A stretch of DNA of 64,000 bases from Pseudomonas sp. Os17 (GCF_001547895.1 NZ_AP014627.1:4405501-4469500), one strand, 5' to 3'. Counted from the stretch's first letter, positions 18,369 through 27,294 are shown. Program-made: numbers and translations. Notes: generated by a model from the letters alone, not told the origin.

Positions 18369-19033
18369 GTAGCCTGATACGTCTGGTCCTGGCGGACGAC
18401 CATGAAGTGACCCGCACCGGCTTCGTCGCCCTGCTGGCGGGCAACCCGGAGTTCGAGGTGGTGGGCCAGGCCAGGGACGGTGAAGAAGCCCTGGCCCTGT
18501 GCGAGCAACTGCGCCCGGACATCGCCATCCTCGACATCCGCATGCCGCGGCTCAATGGCCTGGGGGCCGCGCGCCTTCTGCAGCAACGCCAGCCCGAGGT
18601 CAAGGTGGTGATCTTCACCATGGACGACAGCCCCGATCACCTGGAAGCGGCCATGACCGCCGGCGCCGTGGGCTACCTGCTCAAGGACGCCAGCCGCGAC
18701 GAAGTGATCGGCGCCCTGCAACGGGTGGCCCAGGGCGAGGAAGCCCTCAACAGTGCGGTCAGTGCGCGCCTGCTGCGACGCATGACCGAACGCGGCAACG
18801 GCCAGATACCCCAGGCCCAGGCCCTGACCGCCCGCGAGCGCCAGGTGCTGGGGCTGGTGGCCGGCGGCTTCAGCAACCGCGAGATCGGCGAAAAGCTCGG
18901 CATCACCACCGGCACCGCCAAGGCCCACGTCGAGCGGGTGATCGGCAAGCTCGGCGCCTCCGACCGTACCCAGGCGGCGGTGCGTGGCATCGCCCTGGGA
19001 CTGGTGGCCCAGCCCAGCGGGCAGTGGCCATGA
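18365..19033 (+). CDS. NarL/LuxR-type response regulator
   Basis: 222-residue response regulator: receiver domain with phospho-acceptor D57 (ILDIRMP) and switch residues (FTMDD, LLKDA), then a LuxR helix-turn-helix (LTARERQVLGLVAGGFSNRE). Translation is coupled to the upstream kinase and to the downstream hybrid kinase by ATGA overlaps at both ends. The upstream HisKA_3 kinase is the natural partner; target genes are unknown. Confidence 0.94.
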   Translation: MSSLIRLVLADDHEVTRTGFVALLAGNPEFEVVGQARDGEEALALCEQLRPDIAILDIRMPRLNGLGAARLLQQRQPEVKVVIFTMDDSPDHLEAAMTAGAVGYLLKDASRDEVIGALQRVAQGEEALNSAVSARLLRRMTERGNGQIPQAQALTARERQVLGLVAGGFSNREIGEKLGITTGTAKAHVERVIGKLGASDRTQAAVRGIALGLVAQPSGQWP

Positions 19034-21357
19034 ACCTGCGCAGCGCCCGGCGCTGGGCCGACCTGCCGCTGCGGGGCAAGGCGCTGGTGGTGATCTCCCT
19101 GCCCCTGGTGATCCTGCTGCTGTCCCTGGTGCTGATCTACAGCGCCGAACGCCAGACCGCCCGCGCCGAAGAAGACGTGCGCCGGGTGCTGCTGGTGCAG
19201 GGCGATATCCAGACCGTGCACACCCTGCTGGCCGAGGCCGCGGCCAGCGTGCGCGGCTACCTGCTGACCCGCAGCGAGGACTTCCTGCCCGCCTACCTCC
19301 AGGCCCGCCCGCAGATCGAAGCGGCCCTGCAACGCCTGGACCGCAACGTGCGCGACACGCGCATGCGCGAGTACCTGCACACCATCACCCCGCTGATCCA
19401 GACCAAGCTCGAAGGCCTGGTGGCCCTGCGCAACGGCAGCCGCGACGACAGCGCCACGGTGACCGCGATCCTCATCGACAACAAGCAGGTGCTGGACGTG
19501 CTGCGTGAGCAGATCAGCGCCATGCGCATCCACGAGGACGCGCTGCTGGCCGAACGCACCGCGGCCGCAGCGGCAACCCGCATGCGCCTGCTGTTCGCCA
19601 CCCTGCTGGCCGCCGGTTGCGGGCTGTTTGGCGCCATCGTCGCGGTGCTGCTGCTGTCCCGGGGCATCGTCACCCGGGTGCAGCAGGTCCAGGGCAACGC
19701 CCAGCGCCTGGCCCTGGGTCAGCCCCTGCTGCCGCAAGCCCCGGAGCTGGATGAGATCGGCCAGTTGGGCACGCGCCTGGTGGAAGCCGGGCAACTGCTG
19801 GCCGAGCGCGAGCGCGCCCTGCGCGACAACGAAGAACGCCTGCGGCTGATCATCGACGGGGTCAAGGACTACGGGATTTTCGCCCTGGACACCGCCGGCA
19901 TGGTCACCACCTGGAACTTCGGCGCCGAGCGGATCAAGGGCTACCGCGACCAGGAAATCATCGGCCGCCATTTCTCCCTGTTCTACCTGCCGGAGGAATG
20001 CCCGCAGCACCCGGACATGGCCCTGCGCGAAGCCACCGCCCACGGCCACTACATGGAAGAAGGCTGGCGCTGCCGCAAGGACGGCAGCCGCTTCTGGGCC
20101 AGCGTGGTGATCACCGCGCAATACGACGCCAGCGGCGCCCTGCGGGGGTTCTCCAAGATCACCCGGGACATCACCGACCGCCGCGCCGCGGAAATCGCCC
20201 TGGGCACCGCCCGCGAAGAAGCCGAAAGCGCCAGCCGCGCCAAGAGCGAGTTCCTCTCGCGCATGAGCCACGAACTGCGCACCCCGCTCAATGCCATCCT
20301 CGGTTTCGCGCAATTGCTCGACATGGACTCCAGCGCCGGCCAGCGGCCCCAGGTCGGGCATATCCTGCGGGCCGGCCAGCACCTGCTGGGGCTGATCAAC
20401 GAGGTGCTGGACATCGCCCGCATCGAAGCCGGGCGCCTGCCGCTGAACGTCGAACCCATGCCCCTGGCGGCGGTGCTGCATGAGGCCCTGACCCTGGTGT
20501 CGCCGATGGCCACCGACGCCGGCATCCAGCTCAGCGCCTTGCCGGAACTGCCCGCCGACAGCGGGGTGATTGCCGATCGCCAACGCCTGATCCAGGTCCT
20601 GCTCAACCTGCTGTCCAACGCCATCAAGTACAACCGCGCCCAGGGCCGGGTCAGCATCGAGGTGACCCTGGAAGAAGCGCGCCTGCGCATTGCCGTGATC
20701 GACACCGGGGCCGGGATTGCCGCCGACCAACTGCAACGCCTGTTCAAGCCTTTCGAACGCCTGGACGCCGATCCCAAGGTCGAAGGCACCGGCCTGGGCC
20801 TGGCCCTGAGCAAGAGCCTGCTGGAGATGATGGACGGCAGCCTGGAGGTGCACAGCACAATGGGCAGCGGCAGCCGCTTCATCCTCGAGCTGCCCTGTGT
20901 GCGCCTGCCCGATGCCCCGCTCGCAACGCCCCTGGCCACCCCGGCGCTGAAGCCGCCGACGCTGCCCACGCCCAGCCCCTATCGGGGCAAGATCCTCTGC
21001 ATCGAAGACAACCTGCAAAGCCTGGCGCTGATCGAAACCCTGCTGCAGCGCCGTCCGGGTATTCAGTTGCTGTCGAGCATGCAGGGCCAGCTGGGCCTGG
21101 ACCTGGCCCGCCAGCACTCACCGCAGATGATCCTGCTGGACGTCAACCTGCCGGACCTGCAAGGCCTGGAAGTGCTGCAACGGCTGCGGGCCTCCGGCAG
21201 CACCGCCAGCACGCCGATCCTGATGATCACCGCCGACGCCAGCGAGCTGACCCAGCGCAGCCTGCTGGAAGCCGGCGCCACGGCGATTCTCACCAAGCCC
21301 ATTCACATCCCAGCGTTCTTCGCCCACCTGGACGCCTGTTTAGCGGAGCCCCTATGA
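19030..21357 (+). CDS. hybrid sensor kinase CHASE3-HAMP-PAS-HisKA-HATPase-REC
   Basis: 775-residue membrane hybrid kinase. Transmembrane 1 is at about 18-37, a CHASE3-like periplasmic domain at about 38-185, transmembrane 2 at about 186-209, then a HAMP-like linker and a PAS domain (about 265-385). The phospho-acceptor is H414 (MSHELRTPLNAI). The ATPase follows (NLLSNAIKYN, DTGAGI, GTGLGLAL), and a C-terminal receiver begins near 647 (ILCIEDN, LLDVNLP). The start ATG overlaps the preceding stop. It overlaps a stand-alone receiver gene by ATGA, suggesting a phosphorelay. Confidence 0.93.
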   Translation: MNLRSARRWADLPLRGKALVVISLPLVILLLSLVLIYSAERQTARAEEDVRRVLLVQGDIQTVHTLLAEAAASVRGYLLTRSEDFLPAYLQARPQIEAALQRLDRNVRDTRMREYLHTITPLIQTKLEGLVALRNGSRDDSATVTAILIDNKQVLDVLREQISAMRIHEDALLAERTAAAAATRMRLLFATLLAAGCGLFGAIVAVLLLSRGIVTRVQQVQGNAQRLALGQPLLPQAPELDEIGQLGTRLVEAGQLLAERERALRDNEERLRLIIDGVKDYGIFALDTAGMVTTWNFGAERIKGYRDQEIIGRHFSLFYLPEECPQHPDMALREATAHGHYMEEGWRCRKDGSRFWASVVITAQYDASGALRGFSKITRDITDRRAAEIALGTAREEAESASRAKSEFLSRMSHELRTPLNAILGFAQLLDMDSSAGQRPQVGHILRAGQHLLGLINEVLDIARIEAGRLPLNVEPMPLAAVLHEALTLVSPMATDAGIQLSALPELPADSGVIADRQRLIQVLLNLLSNAIKYNRAQGRVSIEVTLEEARLRIAVIDTGAGIAADQLQRLFKPFERLDADPKVEGTGLGLALSKSLLEMMDGSLEVHSTMGSGSRFILELPCVRLPDAPLATPLATPALKPPTLPTPSPYRGKILCIEDNLQSLALIETLLQRRPGIQLLSSMQGQLGLDLARQHSPQMILLDVNLPDLQGLEVLQRLRASGSTASTPILMITADASELTQRSLLEAGATAILTKPIHIPAFFAHLDACLAEPL

Positions 21358-21806
21358 CTGCCGATATGCGCATCCTCATCGTCGATGATCAGCGCCCCAA
21401 CCTCGACCTGATGGAACAGCTGCTGGCCCGCGAAGGCCTGCACAACGTCCTGAGCAGCACCCAGCCGCTGCGCACCCTGGAGCTGTTCAACAGCTTCGAG
21501 CCGGACCTGGTGATCCTCGACCTGCACATGCCCGAGTTCGACGGTTTTGCCGTGCTCGAACAGCTCAACCGGCGGATTCCGGCCCACGACTACCTGCCGA
21601 TCCTGGTGCTCACCGCCGACGCCACCCGCGACACCCGCCTGCGGGCCCTGGCCCTGGGCGCGCGGGACTTCATCAGCAAGCCGCTGGACGCCCTGGAAAC
21701 CCTGCTGCGGATCTGGAACCTGCTGGAAACCCGGGCCCTGTACAAGACCCTGCGCACCCTGGTGCCGCCGGAGCAGATCGCACTGCTACGCCCATCAAAG
21801 GCCTGA
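21354..21806 (+). CDS. single-domain response regulator (receiver)
   Basis: 150-residue receiver-only protein: ILIVDDQRPN acid pair, phospho-acceptor in LVILDLHMPEFDG, LTADAT switch and SKPLD lysine. The helix after the receiver (LLRIWNLLETRALYKTLR) looks like the linker that leads to an HD-GYP domain in RpfG-type proteins, but the output domain is absent. The gene is coupled to the hybrid kinase by ATGA. It could be a phosphotransfer sink or a truncated RpfG-type protein. Confidence 0.9.
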   Translation: MTADMRILIVDDQRPNLDLMEQLLAREGLHNVLSSTQPLRTLELFNSFEPDLVILDLHMPEFDGFAVLEQLNRRIPAHDYLPILVLTADATRDTRLRALALGARDFISKPLDALETLLRIWNLLETRALYKTLRTLVPPEQIALLRPSKA

Positions 21807-21937
21807 CCTGTCGCGTCTGTCGCACCTGTCGCACCTGTCGCGCCTGTCGCGCCTGTCGCGCCTGTCGCATCGTCGCATCGTCGCATCGTCGCACCGTCGC
21901 ACCGTCGCACCGTCGCACCTGCCGCATCGTCGCACCC
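21807..21937. repeat. 9-bp / 8-bp short tandem repeat tract
   Basis: Immediately after the receiver stop, about seven copies of a 9-mer CTGTCGCRC-type unit pass into about eight copies of an 8-mer GCATCGTC/GCACCGTC unit. Both share the core GTCGCA. The tract sits 3' of the signalling operon and has no visible coding role. Confidence 0.9.
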
Positions 21938-22073
21938 TGTAGCCGCTGCCGCAGGCTGCGAACGGCCCGAAGGGACGTAGGGTTCTTAAGATCGATAGAG
22001 GTTCGACGGGAGGTCGCCAAGCAAGGTCCTGCGGACCTTTGCGCAGCTTCGCGGGCTCAGCAGCGGCTACAGG
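21938..22073. repeat. Pseudomonas 138-bp-type palindromic repeat, single copy
   Basis: The ends TGTAGCCGCTGCCGCAGG and CAGCAGCGGCTACAGG are inverted, with an internal GGTCCTGCGGACC hairpin. The same unit, more similar still among themselves, occurs three times at 59144-59510, and end fragments occur near 33262 and 50299. Dispersed non-coding element. Confidence 0.85.
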
Positions 22074-22085
22074 AATCGTGGGGGT

Positions 22086-22883
22086 TCAGAGGTCGCGGAA
22101 GAACTCGCCGGGGGTGGCGTCGAACTGTTGGCGAAACGCGGCGATAAACGCCGAGGTCGAGTCATAGCCGCAGGCCAGGGCCACATCGGTGACCCGCTCG
22201 CCCTGCTCCAGCGGGGTCAGGGCGCCGAGCAGGCGCAAGCGTTGGCGCCAGGCGCGAAAGGTCAGCCCGGTGTCCTTGAGAAACAGGCGGCTGAGGGTCT
22301 TCTCCGTAACCCCGAGCTTCTGGCTCCATTGACCCAGGGTGGTCGGCTGCTCCGGGTGCGCCTGCAGGCTGCGGTAGATCGTGCGCAAGCGCGGGTCCAG
22401 GGGCAGCGGCAGCATCAGGTCCAGTTGCGGCGCGGCAGCCAGCTGGTCCAGCAGCACCTGGGCCAGGCGGCCGTCGGCGCTGTCCTCGACATACTCCACC
22501 GGCAATTCGCTGAAGGCGCGGATCAGTTCCCGCAACAGGCTGCTGACCGCCAGCACCTGGCAGCTGTCGGTGGCCGCCCAGGCGGTGACGCTGCAATCCA
22601 GGTACAGGCTGCGCATTTCGGTGCGCGGCGAGCTGAACACCCGGTGCGGCACCCCGGCGGGAATCCACACCGCGCGCTGTGGCGGGGCAACAAAGCGTCC
22701 GCCAAGGGTCTGGATCTCCAGCACGCCCTGGATCGCATAGGACAATTGCACCCAGGGGTGACTGTGGCGCCGGGTCAGGGCCCGGTTGGGCAAGGATTCG
22801 GTGCGCCCGTACACCGGTCGCGGCAGACTCGGCAGCCCGGGAATACTGCGGCGGACGATCTTTTCATGTCCTTTAGGCGGCAT
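22086..22883 (-). CDS. AraC-family regulator with cupin N-terminus
   Basis: 265-residue regulator: N-terminal cupin-like sensor with RRHSHPWVQLSYAIQG and WIPAGVPHRV, and C-terminal AraC helix-turn-helices (LGVTEKTLSRLFLKDTGLTF, then ACGYDSTSAFIAAFRQQFDATP). The start is the ATG at 22883; the frame runs far upstream over the divergent transporter gene, but that part is its antisense. It is divergent from a BASS transporter with 85 bp between them, so that transporter is its probable target. Confidence 0.9.
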   Translation of the reverse strand: MPPKGHEKIVRRSIPGLPSLPRPVYGRTESLPNRALTRRHSHPWVQLSYAIQGVLEIQTLGGRFVAPPQRAVWIPAGVPHRVFSSPRTEMRSLYLDCSVTAWAATDSCQVLAVSSLLRELIRAFSELPVEYVEDSADGRLAQVLLDQLAAAPQLDLMLPLPLDPRLRTIYRSLQAHPEQPTTLGQWSQKLGVTEKTLSRLFLKDTGLTFRAWRQRLRLLGALTPLEQGERVTDVALACGYDSTSAFIAAFRQQFDATPGEFFRDL

Positions 22884-22968
22884 TAATGGGCTCCTTGGCG
22901 TTAGTCGGTAAACCGCAGCCACGTTAGAGTCGCCCCACTGCACTTGGCAACCCCCGGATGAAACCGCT

Positions 22969-23967
22969 ATGACTCGCTCACGTCTTTTGCCCGACAACTT
23001 CACCCTGACCCTGATCGGCGTGGTCCTGCTGGCCAGCTTCCTGCCGGCCAGCGGCCAGGTGGCGGTCGGTTTCGGCTGGCTGACCAACCTCGCCATCGGC
23101 CTGCTGTTCTTCCTCCACGGTGCCAAGCTGTCGCGGGAGGCGATCATCGCCGGGGCCGGCCACTGGCGCCTGCATCTGCTGGTGTTCAGCCTGACCTTCA
23201 TCCTGTTTCCGGTCCTGGGGCTGGCGCTCAAGCCGCTGCTGTCGCCGCTGGTGGGCAACGACCTGTACCTGGGCATGCTGTATCTGTGCGCGCTGCCGGC
23301 CACGGTGCAATCGGCGATCGCCTTCACCTCCCTGGCCCGGGGCAATATCCCGGCGGCCATCTGCAGCGCCGCGGCGTCGAGCCTGTTCGGCATCTTCCTC
23401 ACCCCGCTCCTGGTGACCCTGCTGCTGAACGTGCACGGCGATGGCGGCTCGACCCTGGATGCGATCATCAAGATCAGCGTGCAGTTGCTGCTGCCATTCA
23501 TCGCCGGGCAGATCGCCCGGCGCTGGATCGGCGCCTGGGTCGGGCGCAACAAGCACTGGCTGCGCTTCGTCGACCAGGGCTCGATCCTGCTGGTGGTCTA
23601 CGGCGCCTTCAGCGAGGCGGTGAACGAAGGCATCTGGCACCAGATCCCGCTGTGGGAACTGGGCGGGCTGGTGGTGGCCTGCTGCATCCTCCTGGCCCTG
23701 GTGCTGCTGGCCTCGAGCTTTCTCGGCAAGCTGTTCGGCTTCGACCAGGAAGACCGCATCACCATCCTCTTCTGCGGCTCGAAAAAGAGCCTGGCCACCG
23801 GCGTGCCCATGGCCCAGGTGCTGTTCGCCGGCAGCACCATGGGCGTGCTGATTCTGCCCCTGATGCTGTTCCACCAGATCCAGCTGATGGTCTGCGCGGT
23901 GCTGGCCCAGCGCTACGCCAAGCGCCCGGAATCGGTGGCCGAGCTGATGGGCCAGGTCGACCCGTAA
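22969..23967 (+). CDS. bile-acid:sodium symporter family (BASS) transporter
   Basis: 332-residue inner-membrane protein with about ten hydrophobic segments, of the BASS/SBF-like family. Recognisable blocks are LTNLAIGLLFFLHGAKLSRE, LPATVQSAIAFTSLARGN and FCGSKKSLATGVPMA. Members move organic acids with sodium; the real substrate is not predictable here. Divergent from a cupin-AraC regulator. Confidence 0.9.
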   Translation: MTRSRLLPDNFTLTLIGVVLLASFLPASGQVAVGFGWLTNLAIGLLFFLHGAKLSREAIIAGAGHWRLHLLVFSLTFILFPVLGLALKPLLSPLVGNDLYLGMLYLCALPATVQSAIAFTSLARGNIPAAICSAAASSLFGIFLTPLLVTLLLNVHGDGGSTLDAIIKISVQLLLPFIAGQIARRWIGAWVGRNKHWLRFVDQGSILLVVYGAFSEAVNEGIWHQIPLWELGGLVVACCILLALVLLASSFLGKLFGFDQEDRITILFCGSKKSLATGVPMAQVLFAGSTMGVLILPLMLFHQIQLMVCAVLAQRYAKRPESVAELMGQVDP

Positions 23968-24071
23968 CCTTTCCTGCAAGGCGGCCCGGCAGCTGGCCGG
24001 GCCTGCGCGCAGATGGTGATGAAGCGTGCGCAATGGCATGATGCCGCGGCGAAAATCATCAAGGACCGCCG

Positions 24072-25100
24072 ATGTTTCCCCATCGAATTCAAGCCCCCAG
24101 CCAGGCCGACCTGGAACTGCAGGTGAGCGCCCGCCTGGAGGCCGATGACCAGGCCCAGGTCATCGTCCAGTTCGCCAAGGCCGAACAGTACGACGGCGAA
24201 CTGCTGAGTCAGCTCGACACGCTCTGCGCCCGTTTCGGTGAACGCCTCAAGGTGCGTTTCTACAGCCATTACCCGGGCAGCGCGTTCGATGCCCGGGTAT
24301 TGCTGGCCCTGCCCCATGTGCAGTCCCTGAGCCTGGATTGCCTCGACAGCCTGGAGCACTTCGAGGCCATTGGCAGCCTGCACCAGGTCAAGGACTTTGC
24401 CCTGCAGGTCATCAGCGCCGAACTGCCGGGCCTGTTGGCCCTGCCCAACTTGAGGCGGTTGCAAACACTGCGCCTGTCCCTGGACAAAGGCCCGGCCATC
24501 GACCTGGCGCCACTGGCCGCCATGCCCGAGCTGCACACCCTGTCCCTCAGCGTACAAACCCATCACCTGGACGTGCTCAGCCAGTGCCCGGGCATCAGCC
24601 ACCTGGACCTGCACCGCATGCCGGCCAAGGCGCCCCTGGGAATGGTCGCCGGCATGAGCGGCCTGCGCAGCCTCTCGGTGACCTTCGGCAGCCGCGAGCA
24701 GATGCCGGAGCTGCGCAACCCGCAGGTCAAGGAGCTGGAGATCATGCGGGTTCGCGGCCTCAACCGCCTGGACCTGGACGGCTTTCCACAGCTTGAAGCG
24801 CTGAAGATCGAGGACCAGGCGCAACTCGGCCAACTGGACCTGAGCGGTGCGCCGCAGTTGCGCAAGCTGAGCCTGATCAACCTCAAGAACCTGGGGCTGA
24901 TCAACCACCTGCACACCTCGACAATCGCCGACCTGCGCCTGATCAAGATCCCACAGGTGGACCTGCTGGCCCTGATCGAGCAACAGCTGCCGCCCAGCCT
25001 GCAGCACCTGAAGTTGCACAGTGGCAAACGCGCCGTGGACCAACAGATCGAGGCCCGGCAACAGCAACTGGGCATCCCGGAACCCCGTGGTCCATATTGA
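24072..25100 (+). CDS. leucine-rich-repeat-like protein, copy 1
   Basis: 342-residue protein without signal peptide or membrane segment. An N-terminal alpha/beta region (about 1-75: QADLELQVSARLEADDQAQV, then FGERLKVRFYSHY) is followed by leucine-rich repeats from about 80 to 320 (units such as LPHVQSLSLDCLDSLEHF and FPQLEALKIEDQAQL). The ATG at 24072 has AAGGA 7 bp upstream. It has a same-length paralogue at 26077, especially similar in the last 130 residues. Each copy ends GIPEPR-PY and is followed by the same REP pair. Probably a protein-interaction scaffold; function unknown. Confidence 0.82.
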   Translation: MFPHRIQAPSQADLELQVSARLEADDQAQVIVQFAKAEQYDGELLSQLDTLCARFGERLKVRFYSHYPGSAFDARVLLALPHVQSLSLDCLDSLEHFEAIGSLHQVKDFALQVISAELPGLLALPNLRRLQTLRLSLDKGPAIDLAPLAAMPELHTLSLSVQTHHLDVLSQCPGISHLDLHRMPAKAPLGMVAGMSGLRSLSVTFGSREQMPELRNPQVKELEIMRVRGLNRLDLDGFPQLEALKIEDQAQLGQLDLSGAPQLRKLSLINLKNLGLINHLHTSTIADLRLIKIPQVDLLALIEQQLPPSLQHLKLHSGKRAVDQQIEARQQQLGIPEPRGPY

Positions 25101-25109
25101 CCCACCCTT

Positions 25110-25206
25110 GTGGGAGCGAGCTTGCTCGCGAAGGATGTCAACGATAACCCGCACTCACAGGAAACCTGCGGCGCTTTGGAGATCATCGCGAGCAAGCTCG
25201 CTCCTA
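25110..25206. repeat. inverted REP pair after LRR copy 1
   Basis: Two inverted REP elements (GTGGGAGCGAGCTTGCTCGC and its complement) about 50 bp apart. The spacer shares AACGATAA, GCGCACTC-like and GGCGGCGCTTTGG-like words with the pair after LRR copy 2, so the REP pair was duplicated with the gene. Confidence 0.9.
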
Positions 25207-25260
25207 CAGAACAGCATCAAACTCACCGCTCCACCCTTTCGGACCTGATAAGGAGATCTC

Positions 25261-25944
25261 ATGTCCTTTGTTCCCGGCTTTACCGAACTGCTGCTCAATC
25301 ACCTGAAAAAAGACGAGCGCCAGCGCATCCTCAAATCCATCATGGTCAGCGCCGCTCCCGAACTCTGGCTGAGCCTGGAGTCGGCGGCGTTGCTGGACAT
25401 CAATCGCGAGCACTTCGGCCTCGGCGGCCAGCTGGATCAACGCGATGACTACCGCCCCAGCAACATCAGCGTTGCGCGCAGCAACGTCCCGCGCTGGCTG
25501 ATCGCCGCCGAGCGGCGCAAGGTGGATATCTGGGTCGAGGACAGCTACGGCAAAGAGGCGGCAACCGCCATCGAGTTCAAGGTGGTGCACAACAACAAGA
25601 ATGCCTATTACAAGATCTGGGAAATCCGCAAGGACCTGGTCAAGCAGATCCCCCGCACCAGTCCCGATGAGCGCATCGAGCGCTGGGGCATCGTGTTGCT
25701 GAGCTACTCACGCTTCTACAGCGACCAGCAAGGCAACTACAGCTACGGCAAGTTCGACAGTTGCCCGGCGTTTCTCGCCGCTTTCGAGAATGGCCTGAAC
25801 GACAACAACGAATGGTACGCCGGCGCACCGGAGCTGGAACTGCTGATGAAACCAACCCGGATAGCCGACCTGGACGACGCGCATTACATCGAACCCGGGA
25901 AAGGCTCGGGGGTGTATCTGGCGCTGGTCCGGTGCAAGGCCTGA
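25261..25944 (+). CDS. unknown protein with PD-(D/E)XK nuclease-like motif
   Basis: 227-residue soluble protein. A nuclease-like signature is visible near the middle: KVDIWVED followed about 15 residues later by AIEFKVVHNN, i.e. the D...ExK arrangement of the PD-(D/E)XK superfamily. The N-terminus (FTELLLNHLKKDERQRILKS) is helical. Rest unassigned. It lies between two leucine-rich-repeat paralogues on the same strand, with REP elements around. The start ATG at 25261 follows AAGGAGAT. Nuclease activity is inference; a non-catalytic member is possible. Confidence 0.75.
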   Translation: MSFVPGFTELLLNHLKKDERQRILKSIMVSAAPELWLSLESAALLDINREHFGLGGQLDQRDDYRPSNISVARSNVPRWLIAAERRKVDIWVEDSYGKEAATAIEFKVVHNNKNAYYKIWEIRKDLVKQIPRTSPDERIERWGIVLLSYSRFYSDQQGNYSYGKFDSCPAFLAAFENGLNDNNEWYAGAPELELLMKPTRIADLDDAHYIEPGKGSGVYLALVRCKA

Positions 25945-25969
25945 GGCTGGCCTGCAGTGCACCCATCGC

Positions 25970-26035
25970 CCCTGCGCAGAAATCGACAGCGCGGCGACAG
26001 TGGCCAGACGCTCAGCGTGGCGTAGCCGGGCATGC
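25970..26035 (-). pseudogene. short LysR-gene fragment upstream of LRR copy 2
   Basis: About 64 bp here align, by eye at over 80% identity, with 28026-28089, part of the coding sequence of the YneJ-like LysR gene (shared words: GGCCAGACGCTCA, CGTGGCG, AGCCGGGCATGCT). It is a broken duplicate with no open frame of its own. Confidence 0.6.
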
Positions 26036-26076
26036 TGTATGACATGATGCCGCGCGACAAGCTTCAAGGACCGCTG

Positions 26077-27105
26077 ATGTTTTCCCATCGAATCAAAGCA
26101 CCGACCCAGGCCGACCTGCGCCTGCAGGTCGGTGCCCGGCTGGAGGCCGATCCGCGGGCCCGGGTCATCGTCCAGTGGCACAGCGTCGAGCAATACGATT
26201 GCCAACTGCTGGAACAGCTCGATGCCCTCTGCGCACGTTATGGCGAGCGCCTTACCGTGCGTTTCTACAACCACTATTCGAGCAGAGGTTTTGATGGCCG
26301 GACCTTGCTCGCCCTGCCCAACGTCCACTCGCTGAGCCTGGACGGCCTCGAAACCCTGGAACATTTCCAGGCCATTGGCAGCATGCACCTGCTCAGGGAG
26401 CTTGCTCTGGAAGTCTTCCGCGCCGAGCTGCCCGGGCTTCTGGCCCTGCCCAACCTCGAACGCCTGCACAGCCTGCGGCTCTCCCTGGACCAGGGCCCGG
26501 CCATCGATCTGGAGCCGATTGCCCGCATGCCCGAGTTGCAGAGCCTGCACATCAGCCCGCAGAGCCATGACCTGGAGATTCTGAGCCAGTGTCCGAGCAT
26601 CAGCACCCTGAGCCTGCATCGCCTGCCGGCCGAGACAACCCTGGGGATGGTCGCCGGCATGAGCGGCCTGCGCAGTCTGTCGGTGGCGTTCGGCAGCCGT
26701 GAGCAGATGCCTGAGCTACATAATCCCTACGTCAGGGAGCTGGAGATCATGCGGGTTCGCGGCCTCAACCGCCTGGACCTGGACGGCTTTCCACAGCTTG
26801 AAGCGCTGAAGATCGAGGATCAGGCGCAATTGAGCCGGCTGGACCTTGGCGGGGCGCCGCAGTTGCGCAAGCTGAGCCTGAGCAACCTCAAGACCCTGGG
26901 GGAAATCAGCGGCCTGAAAACCTCGAACATCGCTGACCTGCGCCTCATCAAGGTTCCTCAGGTGGATGTACTAACACTGATCGATAGCCAACTGCCGCCC
27001 AGTGTGCAGCACCTCAAGCTACTCAGTGGCAAACACAGCCTGGACAAACAGATCGCAGCCCGGCAACAGCAACTGGGCATCCCAGAACCACGCTGCCCGT
27101 ATTGA
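26077..27105 (+). CDS. leucine-rich-repeat-like protein, copy 2
   Basis: 342 residues, identical in length to the copy at 24072 and clearly paralogous: same opening (HRI-APTQADL-LQV-ARLEAD), same repeat register, and long identical blocks such as LEIMRVRGLNRLDLDGF and GMVAGMSGLRSLSV. The start is the ATG at 26077 after AAGGACCGCTG, matching copy 1; the frame is open back to 26032. Differences concentrate in the N-terminal and middle repeats, as expected for diverging recognition surfaces. Function unknown. Confidence 0.82.
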   Translation: MFSHRIKAPTQADLRLQVGARLEADPRARVIVQWHSVEQYDCQLLEQLDALCARYGERLTVRFYNHYSSRGFDGRTLLALPNVHSLSLDGLETLEHFQAIGSMHLLRELALEVFRAELPGLLALPNLERLHSLRLSLDQGPAIDLEPIARMPELQSLHISPQSHDLEILSQCPSISTLSLHRLPAETTLGMVAGMSGLRSLSVAFGSREQMPELHNPYVRELEIMRVRGLNRLDLDGFPQLEALKIEDQAQLSRLDLGGAPQLRKLSLSNLKTLGEISGLKTSNIADLRLIKVPQVDVLTLIDSQLPPSVQHLKLLSGKHSLDKQIAARQQQLGIPEPRCPY

Positions 27106-27114
27106 CCCACCCTT

Positions 27115-27213
27115 GTGGGAGCGCGCTTGCTCGCGAAGGACGCCAACGATAATGCGCACTCGTTGGGAATAGGCGGCGCTTTGGCAAGCATCGCGAGCAA
27201 GCTCGCTCCCACA
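27115..27213. repeat. inverted REP pair after LRR copy 2
   Basis: GTGGGAGCGCGCTTGCTCGC and the inverted GCGAGCAAGCTCGCTCCCAC, about 55 bp apart. Position and spacer match the pair at 25110-25206. Confidence 0.9.
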
Positions 27214-27294
27214 AACATGACCACGCTCGTGGCGCGCATCAGCACTCCGCGGCTGTGCTAACGTTCGCCAACGCCCCGGCCTGAAACCCTGCCC

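Noticed and set aside
18499..19029. N-terminal extension of the hybrid kinase
   Set aside because: It overlaps the response regulator in another frame with low-complexity R/P/G text; the ATG at 19030 overlaps the stop in the usual ATGA manner.
22884..23552. N-terminal extension of the AraC regulator at 22086
   Set aside because: The extension is antisense to the BASS transporter gene, which has clear family motifs.
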